The notes under the pieces are model-generated. The model had not been told where the DNA came from and did no database searches. It saw only the letters and a list, made by a program, of their open reading frames with translations. Source: an uncultured Mediterranea sp. (lineage in GTDB: Bacteria > Bacteroidota > Bacteroidia > Bacteroidales > Bacteroidaceae). Taken from it: 7,047 bases of DNA. Both the position numbers and the translations under genes were made by a program. How positions within the stretch are numbered: position 1 is the first letter of the stretch; each line of letters opens with the position of its first letter. The DNA lies in contig CAMGAL010000111.1 of NCBI GenBank assembly GCA_946007445.1, positions 1 to 7,047 on the forward strand, given 5' to 3'. Shown here piece by piece: positions 1 to 5,104 of this stretch.

Positions 1-894
1 GTCCGTCCCCGTCCTCGTTGCAACGAGGCACTGCTGTCGGGAAGCCGCGTGCAGTTTATTGCTACTGCCACCATAGGTTACGACCACATAGATACGGACT
101 ACTGCCGCAGGGCAGGCATCCAGTGGACCAACTGCCCAGGATGCAATGCCTCGTCGGTCGCGCAGTATGTGCGCAGTGCCTTGCTCTTGCTGCAAGCCGA
201 ACGGAACCTCCCTCTGCCGGAACTCACCATGGGCATTGTGGGCGTGGGGCATGTGGGCGCCCGGGTGGAAGCTGTGGCACATGAGCTGGGTATGCAGACG
301 TTGCTGTGCGATCCGCCCCGTCAGCGTGCCGAGGGCAACTGCCGTTTCCTCCCTTTGGCAGAGTTGGCACGGCGATGCGACGTGATTACCTTCCATGTCC
401 CTCTACTGAGGGAAGGGGAGGATGCCACTTTGCACTTGGCTGACCGCACCTTCTTTCACTCCTTGCAGCGTCGTCCCGTCTTGCTGAACACCTCGCGAGG
501 CGAAGTGGTGGAAACGTCTGCTCTACGTGAGGCTCTCATAGCGGGAGAGGTGAGCGAGGCCGTCATCGACGTCTGGGAGCATGAGCCGGACATTGACCGC
601 GAGCTACTGCAAGCTGTCTATCTGGGTACGCCTCATATTGCCGGCTATTCGGCCGACGGCAAAGCCAATGCTACCCGCATGGCTTTGGATGCTCTCTGCC
701 GCCATTTCCACCTGCGGGGCAGCTACTCCATCGTGCCGCCTGCTTTGCCGGAACGGCTGCCTGAGGTGCACAGCTTGACCGAGGCTTGTTTGCAGCTCTA
801 CGACCCTCGTCGCGACAGCCAGGCCTTGAAGGCGCATCCCGAGCAGTTTGAATGGCTGAGGGGGCATTACCCCTTGCGTCGCGAGCAGGCTTAG
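1..894 (+). CDS. pdxB: Erythronate-4-phosphate dehydrogenase, 5' part missing
   Basis: PdxB oxidises 4-phospho-D-erythronate with NAD in the DXP-dependent branch of pyridoxal phosphate (vitamin B6) synthesis, in the cytoplasm. The frame is open from base 1 to the TAG at 892-894, giving 297 visible residues. The gene starts outside the window; the GTG at 49 is internal, because the residues before it (…RCNEALLSGSRVQF) already match the family. By comparison with E. coli spacing about 40-45 N-terminal residues are missing. A Rossmann GxGxxG (GVGHVG) lies at visible residues 81-86. The catalytic triad of the D-2-hydroxyacid dehydrogenases is intact: Arg166 (NTSRGE), Glu195 (WEHEP) and His212 (GTPHIAGY), with the same 29- and 17-residue spacings as E. 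coli PdxB. The PHIAGY wording favours PdxB over SerA or other family members. The protein ends soon after the YPLRRE segment, so its C-terminal dimerisation region is shorter than in E. coli. It is convergent with purN, sharing overlapping stop codons. Confidence 0.93.
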   Translation, partial: VRPRPRCNEALLSGSRVQFIATATIGYDHIDTDYCRRAGIQWTNCPGCNASSVAQYVRSALLLLQAERNLPLPELTMGIVGVGHVGARVEAVAHELGMQTLLCDPPRQRAEGNCRFLPLAELARRCDVITFHVPLLREGEDATLHLADRTFFHSLQRRPVLLNTSRGEVVETSALREALIAGEVSEAVIDVWEHEPDIDRELLQAVYLGTPHIAGYSADGKANATRMALDALCRHFHLRGSYSIVPPALPERLPEVHSLTEACLQLYDPRRDSQALKAHPEQFEWLRGHYPLRREQA

Positions 895-1463
895 AGGGCT
901 TCCACCAGTTGGCGGATAATCTCCGGATAGTGGGCATACTCCAGTTGATGTACCTTGGCGGCTACTGCTTCCGGCGTATCGGTAGGAAGGACCGGACAGC
1001 GGAACTGACGGATAATGGCCCCTTCGTCGTAGTGCTCGTTGATGTAGTGGATGGTGATGCCGGTCTCGCGCTCGCCGGCGGCTACGACCGCCTGATGTAC
1101 ATGGTCGCCATACATCCCTTTGCCACCGAACTTAGGCAGCAAGGCCGGGTGGATGTTGACAATGCGCTGCGGATAGGCGTGTAGCAGCACGTCAGGCACC
1201 CGTGCCAGGAATCCGGCCAGCACAATGAAGTCGATGGCGAACTCCTTCATCAGCACCCTGACTGCCTCTCCGTCCGCCCAATCGGTGCGCGGCACATAGC
1301 GGTGGGGCACTCCCAACGCATCTGCCCGCTGCAGTACTTTCGCATCCTGCCGGTTGGACACCACCAATGCCACACAGACGTTTGCGTTCTCCTTGAATTG
1401 GCGGATAATTTGCTCCGCATTGGTTCCGTTTCCGGAAGCAAAAATGGCTATTTTTCTCTTCAT
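891..1463 (-). CDS. purN: Phosphoribosylglycinamide formyltransferase (GAR transformylase)
   Basis: PurN moves the formyl group from 10-formyltetrahydrofolate to glycinamide ribonucleotide, the third step of de novo purine synthesis, in the cytoplasm. The 190-residue product has the normal length for the family. The N-terminal FASGNGTN (residues 8-15) is the phosphate-binding loop for GAR. NIHPALLPKF (103-112) gives catalytic Asn103 and His105, and Asp146 in HYDEGA completes the Asn-His-Asp catalytic set. The ATG at 1461-1463 is chosen because the protein then begins MKRKIAIFASGNG, as is usual; the sequence upstream in this frame adds nothing like the family. No clear Shine-Dalgarno sequence precedes it. 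A perfect 10-bp inverted repeat sits 14 nt upstream of the start codon in the probable leader. The gene is divergent from acpP and convergent with pdxB. I did not find a convincing Bacteroidetes-type promoter on this strand. Confidence 0.95.
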   Translation of the reverse strand: MKRKIAIFASGNGTNAEQIIRQFKENANVCVALVVSNRQDAKVLQRADALGVPHRYVPRTDWADGEAVRVLMKEFAIDFIVLAGFLARVPDVLLHAYPQRIVNIHPALLPKFGGKGMYGDHVHQAVVAAGERETGITIHYINEHYDEGAIIRQFRCPVLPTDTPEAVAAKVHQLEYAHYPEIIRQLVEAL

Positions 1464-1477
1464 AATCGTTCGTTAGG

Positions 1478-1502
1478 TGCACATTTTCGTGAAAAATGTG
1501 CA
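1478..1502. promoter_or_regulatory. Perfect 10-bp inverted repeat in front of purN
   Basis: The arms TGCACATTTT (1478-1487) and AAAATGTGCA (1493-1502) are perfect reverse complements around the 5-nt spacer CGTGA. On the minus strand the repeat ends 14 nt before the purN start codon. It could be an operator for a dimeric regulator or, if transcribed, a hairpin close to the purN ribosome binding region. It does not look like a purine riboswitch: there is no multi-stem aptamer and too little space. The symmetry is seen directly; the function is inference. Confidence 0.45.
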
Positions 1503-1528
1503 AAATCCAGCATTATTTGGCTCAAATA

Positions 1529-1560
1529 TTTGCGAGTAAGGATAAATATTCATTCCTTTG
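1529..1560 (+). promoter_or_regulatory. Bacteroidetes-type promoter for acpP-fabF-rnc
   Basis: TTTG at 1529-1532 matches the -33 element of the primary Bacteroidetes sigma factor. After a 20-nt spacer, TTCCTTTG at 1553-1560 matches the -7 consensus TAnnTTTG at all but one fixed position. Consensus spacing is about 19-21 nt. Transcription would start around 1565-1570 and leave an AT-rich leader of roughly 45 nt before the acpP ATG. It is the only element pair of this quality in the purN/acpP gap. Confidence 0.6.
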
Positions 1561-1612
1561 CAACCGCAAAGAAAATAAAATAATTCAATTTATTAACTAA
1601 AAAATTAAAGTT

Positions 1613-1849
1613 ATGTCTGAAATTGCATCAAGAGTAAAAGCTATTATCGTCGATAAATTGGGCGTTGAAGAATCTGAAGTAACAAACGAAGCCAGCTTCA
1701 CCAACGATCTGGGTGCTGACTCTCTTGACACTGTAGAACTGATCATGGAGTTCGAGAAGGAGTTCGGTATCTCTATCCCCGATGACCAGGCTGAGAAGAT
1801 TGGCACTGTAGGTGATGCTGTAGCTTACATCGAGGCTAACCAGAAGTAA
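1613..1849 (+). CDS. acpP: Acyl carrier protein
   Basis: This is the small acidic carrier of type II fatty-acid synthesis, which holds growing acyl chains on a 4'-phosphopantetheine arm in the cytoplasm. The product is 78 residues, the standard length. The DSL motif at residues 36-38 ([12 protein letters not shown]) places the arm on Ser37, to be added by holo-ACP synthase, and the helix after it carries the usual run of acidic residues that partner enzymes recognise. The ATG at 1613 gives the normal MSEIASRVK start. It follows a Bacteroidetes-type promoter and an AT-rich leader with no Shine-Dalgarno sequence, as is usual for highly expressed genes in this phylum. fabF begins 25 nt after the stop codon, so the two are very probably cotranscribed. 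Codon use is less G/C-rich than in neighbouring genes, which fits a highly expressed gene. Confidence 0.97.
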   Translation: MSEIASRVKAIIVDKLGVEESEVTNEASFTNDLGADSLDTVELIMEFEKEFGISIPDDQAEKIGTVGDAVAYIEANQK

Positions 1850-1874
1850 TCCGGTAATCCCTTCAGTACAAAGT

Positions 1875-3137
1875 ATGGAATTAAAAAGAGTTGTAGTAAC
1901 AGGTCTCGGCGCCATTACCCCCATTGGCAATACCGTTCCCGAGTTTTGGGAGAATCTGGTCAATGGAGTTAGTGGAGCCGGACCCATTACTCATTTCGAC
2001 GCATCGCTTTTCAAGACTCAATTCGCTTGCGAAGTGAAGAACTTCAATGCAAACGACTATATAGATCGCAAGGAGGCCCGCAAGATGGACCGCTATACGC
2101 AACTGGCTATTGCCGTTGCCAAGCAGGCCGTCACTGACTCGGGTCTGGATGTCGAGACGGAGGATTTGACACGCATCGGCGTGATTTTCGGTGCCGGTAT
2201 CGGTGGTATCCGTACCTTCGAGGAGGAGGCCGGAAACTACGCTCTCCACAAGGAGCAAGGCCCGAAGTTCAATCCCTTCTTCATCCCCAAGATGATTTCC
2301 GACATCGCAGCCGGACAGATTTCCATCGTCTATGGCTTCCATGGCCCCAACTATGCTACTTGCTCGGCTTGTGCCACTTCGACCAATGCCATTGCTGATG
2401 CTTTCAACCTCATCCGTCTGGGCAAGGCCAATGCCATTGTCACCGGTGGTTCGGAGTCAGCTATCGAGGCTTGCGGCGTAGGCGGCTTCAACGCCATGCA
2501 CGCTCTCTCTACCCGTAACGACTCGCCCAAGACGGCTTCTCGTCCCTTCAGCGCCAGCCGCGACGGCTTCATCATGGGCGAAGGCGGTGGTTGCCTCGTT
2601 CTGGAAGAGCTGGAGCATGCCAAGGCCCGTGGTGCCAAGATCTACGCAGAAGTGGCCGGTGTAGGCATGTCCGCCGATGCCCACCACCTGACAGCCTCTC
2701 ATCCCGAGGGCTTGGGTGCCAAGCTGGTGATGCGCAATGCACTGGAAGATGCCGAAATGAAGCCCGAAGAGGTGGACTACATCAACGTTCACGGCACATC
2801 GACGCCTGTGGGTGACATTTCGGAAGTGAAGGCCATTCAGGAAGTATTTGGCGAACACGCCTATAAGCTGAACATCAGCTCTACCAAGTCTATGACAGGC
2901 CACCTGCTGGGTGCAGCCGGTGCCGTAGAGTCGATTGCCAGCATCCTGGCCATCCAGCATGGCATCGTTCCTCCCACCATCAACCATGAGGAGGGCGACG
3001 ACGACGAGAACATTGACTACAACCTGAACTTCACGTTCAACAAGGCACAGAAGCGCGAGGTGAACGTTGCCCTCTCCAATACCTTTGGATTCGGCGGCCA
3101 CAACGCCTGTGTCATCTTCAAGAAGTACGTCGGATAA
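1875..3137 (+). CDS. fabF: Beta-ketoacyl-ACP synthase II
   Basis: FabF extends acyl-ACP by decarboxylative condensation with malonyl-ACP, the elongation step of type II fatty-acid synthesis. The 420-residue product has the usual length and the thiolase-like double fold. The active site is complete: Cys166 (SACATS), His306 (NVHGTSTP), Lys338 and His343 (TKSMTGHLLGAAGA). The Cys-His and His-His spacings (140 and 37) equal those of E. coli FabF (163, 303, 340), and the glycine-rich FGFGGHN loop is present near residues 404-410. The start ATG gives MELKRVVVTGLGAITP, the normal beginning of the family. It lies 25 nt after acpP with no strong ribosome binding site. The stop is followed 12 nt later by the rnc start in the same reading frame. 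FabF fits better than FabB, because of the pairing with acpP and the FabF-like spacing and C-terminus. Confidence 0.96.
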   Translation: MELKRVVVTGLGAITPIGNTVPEFWENLVNGVSGAGPITHFDASLFKTQFACEVKNFNANDYIDRKEARKMDRYTQLAIAVAKQAVTDSGLDVETEDLTRIGVIFGAGIGGIRTFEEEAGNYALHKEQGPKFNPFFIPKMISDIAAGQISIVYGFHGPNYATCSACATSTNAIADAFNLIRLGKANAIVTGGSESAIEACGVGGFNAMHALSTRNDSPKTASRPFSASRDGFIMGEGGGCLVLEELEHAKARGAKIYAEVAGVGMSADAHHLTASHPEGLGAKLVMRNALEDAEMKPEEVDYINVHGTSTPVGDISEVKAIQEVFGEHAYKLNISSTKSMTGHLLGAAGAVESIASILAIQHGIVPPTINHEEGDDDENIDYNLNFTFNKAQKREVNVALSNTFGFGGHNACVIFKKYVG

Positions 3138-3149
3138 GAAGTTTCGGTC

Positions 3150-3950
3150 GTGTCTTTTCGTAATCAAATAGACAGAATAAGACTCCTGTTCCACAAGGAC
3201 AGGGAGTCTTATTTTGCTTTTTACCAGGTGCTGGGATTTTTCCCTCGCGACATCAAATACTATCAGCAGGCCGTCCTTCATAAGTCCACCTCCCTACGTT
3301 CCGAGATGGGTCGCCCCCTCAACAACGAGCGGTTGGAGTTTCTGGGGGATGCCATCCTCGATGCCATCGTGGGCGACATCGTGTTCCGTCACTTCGAGGG
3401 CCGGCGCGAGGGATTCCTCACCAATACGCGCTCTAAAATCGTACAGCGCGAAACGCTCAACAAACTCTCCGTAGAGATTGGGCTGGACCGCCTGGTGAAG
3501 TCAAACACGCGCACCTCCACCCACAACAGCTACATGTATGGCAATGCCTTCGAGGCACTCATCGGCGCCATCTATCTCGACCAGGGCTACCTGCGCTGCC
3601 AGCAGTTCATGCAGGAGCGCATCCTCAAGCAGTACATCAATCTGGAGCAGATGTCGCGCAAGGAGATGAACTTCAAGTCGAAGCTCATCGAGTGGACCCA
3701 GAAGAACAAGCTCTCTGTCTCGTTCGAACTCATCGAACAGCACGTCGATTCCAACAACAATCCCACTTTCTATACCGAGGTACAGATAGAGGGCATCAGC
3801 GCCGGACGCGGTCACGGCTATTCCAAGAAGGAATCGCAGCAGAACGCCGCCCACAAGGCCCTGCAATACATGAAGGAGACTCCTGAGTTTGTCGAAGCTG
3901 TGAAGCTGGCCAAACAGGAGCGCGAGCAGCAAGAGGAACCCTCTTGCTGA
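3150..3950 (+). CDS. rnc: Ribonuclease III
   Basis: RNase III cuts double-stranded RNA, maturing rRNA precursors and controlling mRNA stability. The product is 266 residues, longer than the 226 of E. coli because of an N-terminal lead (about residues 1-35) and a charged tail after residue 242. The endonuclease domain has the signature NERLEFLGDA at 59-68 with Glu60, Glu63 and Asp67, and Glu135 in GNAFEALIGA. The position of the E. coli catalytic Asp114 is Asn132 here. A double-stranded RNA-binding domain spans about 173-241, ending in GYSKKESQQNAAHKAL. The start is GTG at 3150: the next in-frame ATG (3306) would remove most of the N-terminal helices, and the frame upstream meets the fabF stop codon, so no earlier start exists. 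fabF ends 12 nt before, and the genes are probably one transcript. A terminator-like hairpin lies within the first codons and a second hairpin overlaps the stop codon. Confidence 0.94.
   Translation: MSFRNQIDRIRLLFHKDRESYFAFYQVLGFFPRDIKYYQQAVLHKSTSLRSEMGRPLNNERLEFLGDAILDAIVGDIVFRHFEGRREGFLTNTRSKIVQRETLNKLSVEIGLDRLVKSNTRTSTHNSYMYGNAFEALIGAIYLDQGYLRCQQFMQERILKQYINLEQMSRKEMNFKSKLIEWTQKNKLSVSFELIEQHVDSNNNPTFYTEVQIEGISAGRGHGYSKKESQQNAAHKALQYMKETPEFVEAVKLAKQEREQQEEPSC
3175..3221 (+). terminator. Terminator-like hairpin inside the start of rnc
   Basis: The arm AATAAGACTCC (3176-3186) pairs with GGGAGTCTTATT (3202-3213, one bulged G). The inner part continues as TGTTCC (3187-3192) against GGACA (3197-3201) with one bulged T, closing on the tetraloop ACAA (3193-3196). 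This gives about 16 base pairs. The 3' side runs directly into TTTTGCTTTTT (3212-3222). This is the form of an intrinsic terminator, with an A-rich 5' foot and a U-rich tail. It begins 38 nt after the fabF stop codon but 25 nt inside rnc, encoding residues 9-22 of RNase III. It could terminate part of the acpP-fabF transcripts, or be an RNase III self-cleavage site. Structure is seen; role is inferred. Confidence 0.6.
3927..3949. terminator. Hairpin at the convergent rnc/pfkA junction
   Basis: CAGCAAGAGG (3927-3936) and CCTCTTGCTG (3940-3949) are perfect reverse complements around a 3-nt spacer; in RNA this would fold as a 9-bp stem with a 5-nt loop. It covers the last seven codons of rnc and two bases of its TGA, and ends 4 bp before the pfkA stop codon. 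Being symmetric, it would form in transcripts from both strands and may define the 3' ends of both genes. It lacks a U-tract on either side, so it is not a classical intrinsic terminator. Confidence 0.5.
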
Positions 3951-3953
3951 CAC

Positions 3954-4964
3954 TTACCCGAAGCAAACCCCCATACGTCGTCCCTGCACCACCAGGTCGT
4001 GCTGCTCGGTGACGAGTTTCAGCTTGCCGGCTACGTCGGCCAGCGGTACAGAGGTGATGTCGTTGCCTTTCAGGGCCACCATGCGTCCGAATTGTCCGGA
4101 AGCCACCAGCTCGGCGGCATGGCCTCCCATGCGCGTGGCCAGGTTGCGGTCGAAGGGTGTGGGCGATCCGCCCCGCTGGATGTAGCCCAAGACCGTTTCG
4201 CGCGTCTCGATACCCGTCTCATACTCGATTTCCTGGGCGATGTACTCTGCCGCCCGCTTGCCGTCCAAGGTCTGTATGCCCTCGGCCACCACCACGATGG
4301 AGTAGGGCTTCCCCTTCTTCAGCCGTTGGAGTATGGTGTCGCCTATGCGGTGTATGTCGTAGGGAATCTCCGGCACGAGGATGACGTCGCCTCCGCCGGC
4401 CATGCCCGAATAGAGGGCTATCCATCCCGCCTTGTGTCCCATCACCTCGATGACCATCACCCGCTTGTGGGCGCTGGCCGTGGAGTGCAGCCGGTCGATG
4501 GCGTCGGTGGCGATATTCACGGCCGAGTCGAATCCGAACGAGAAGTCGGTACCCCAGATGTCGTTGTCGATGGTCTTGGGCACCGATACGATGTTCAGCC
4601 CCATGGCAGCCATCTTGGCCGCCGTCTTCTGCGTGCCGTTTCCTCCGATGCACACCACGCAGTCCAGTCCCATCTGCTGGATGTTGCGCTCCATCAAGGC
4701 CGGCTTGTTGCTGTCGGCCACGATGCCTCCTTTCTTGAAAGGCTTCTCGCGCGAGGTGCCCAGGATGGTGCCGCCCAGATTGAGCAGTCCCGACAACTCT
4801 TTCTCCGTGAGAGGCTCTGCCTCGCCCGTCAGCAACCCTTGGAATCCGCTGCGGATGCCCACTACCTCCATGCCATAATGATTGATTGCACTTTTGCACA
4901 CGCCTCGGATGGTGGCGTTGATGCCCGGGCAATCGCCTCCGGATGTCAATATACCTATTCTCAT
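3954..4964 (-). CDS. pfkA: 6-phosphofructokinase, group with mixed ATP/PPi signature
   Basis: This enzyme phosphorylates fructose 6-phosphate to fructose 1,6-bisphosphate, the committed step of glycolysis, in the cytoplasm. The product is 336 residues, close to the usual 320-345. MRIGILTSGGDCPGIN at the N-terminus is the phosphate-donor loop, so the ATG at 4962-4964 is secure. TIDND at 131-135 contains the catalytic base Asp133; Arg168 and Arg264 (YIQRGGSPTP) match the fructose 6-phosphate ligands Arg162 and Arg252 of E. coli, with Tyr261 at the place of His249. The donor-site signature is unusual: GGNGT (107-111) has Gly110, typical of ATP users, but Asn109 where E. coli has the Mg-binding Asp103, and PKTIDND has Lys130, typical of pyrophosphate users. 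This combination is that of the 'group III' or mixed-substrate lineage, so the donor cannot be settled from sequence. The gene is convergent with rnc (3 bp between stop codons) and divergent from the GH3 gene. Confidence 0.94.
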   Translation of the reverse strand: MRIGILTSGGDCPGINATIRGVCKSAINHYGMEVVGIRSGFQGLLTGEAEPLTEKELSGLLNLGGTILGTSREKPFKKGGIVADSNKPALMERNIQQMGLDCVVCIGGNGTQKTAAKMAAMGLNIVSVPKTIDNDIWGTDFSFGFDSAVNIATDAIDRLHSTASAHKRVMVIEVMGHKAGWIALYSGMAGGGDVILVPEIPYDIHRIGDTILQRLKKGKPYSIVVVAEGIQTLDGKRAAEYIAQEIEYETGIETRETVLGYIQRGGSPTPFDRNLATRMGGHAAELVASGQFGRMVALKGNDITSVPLADVAGKLKLVTEQHDLVVQGRRMGVCFG

Positions 4965-4992
4965 ACGCTACTCTAATTCTTATATGGTGTAA

Positions 4993-5034
4993 CAAAACGG
5001 GTCAATTCTACCGTTTGCAGCCGTAAAGGTAGAA
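4993..5034. other. Inverted repeats in the pfkA/GH3 divergent region
   Basis: Two overlapping, alternative inverted repeats lie between the divergent genes. TTCTACC (5006-5012) pairs with GGTAGAA (5028-5034) over a 15-nt gap. CAAAACGG (4993-5000) pairs with CCGTTTG (5011-5017) with one unpaired A. They share 5011-5012 and so could not both form in one RNA. On the minus strand they lie 29-70 nt upstream of the pfkA start codon, in its probable leader or promoter. They are short and may be chance. Confidence 0.25.
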
Positions 5035-5073
5035 AAAATCAAGTAAAAAGTGAGATAAGCGAATAAATAAGAT

Positions 5074-5081
5074 TACTTTTG
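5074..5081 (+). promoter_or_regulatory. Possible -7 element of the GH3-gene promoter
   Basis: TACTTTTG matches the Bacteroidetes -7 consensus TAnnTTTG exactly and lies 23 nt before the ATG at 5105. There is no TTTG at the expected distance upstream (about 5049-5054 reads AGTGAG), so the promoter would depend on the -7 element, or the match is chance. Surrounding sequence is AT-rich. A start point near 5088 would leave a leader of under 20 nt. Confidence 0.4.
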
Positions 5082-5104
5082 TGACCTAAAATTGTGAATT
5101 TACC

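Noticed and set aside
49..894. Reading pdxB as an intact gene starting with GTG at 49
   Set aside because: The frame stays open to base 1 and the residues before GTG match the PdxB family; a start there would remove the N-terminal substrate domain.
1464..1612. Purine riboswitch or a minus-strand purN promoter in the purN/acpP gap
   Set aside because: No three-way aptamer can be drawn, and minus-strand TTTG elements are not followed at 19-21 nt by an acceptable TAnnTTTG; only the simple palindrome is supported.
2457..3281. Open frame of 274 codons on the minus strand opposite fabF and the start of rnc
   Set aside because: It is the complement of conserved coding sequence in two genes, with no recognisable domain.
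3999..4976. Long open frame (325 codons) on the plus strand covering pfkA
   Set aside because: It is antisense to a fully convincing PfkA, its protein has low complexity (rich in His, Arg, Gly, Leu) and no known motif; such shadows are common opposite G/C-rich codons.
4219..4995. Second frame of 258 codons on the minus strand over pfkA
   Set aside because: It is an out-of-frame reading of pfkA, rich in Arg, His and Gly, and would need a frame unrelated to the conserved one.
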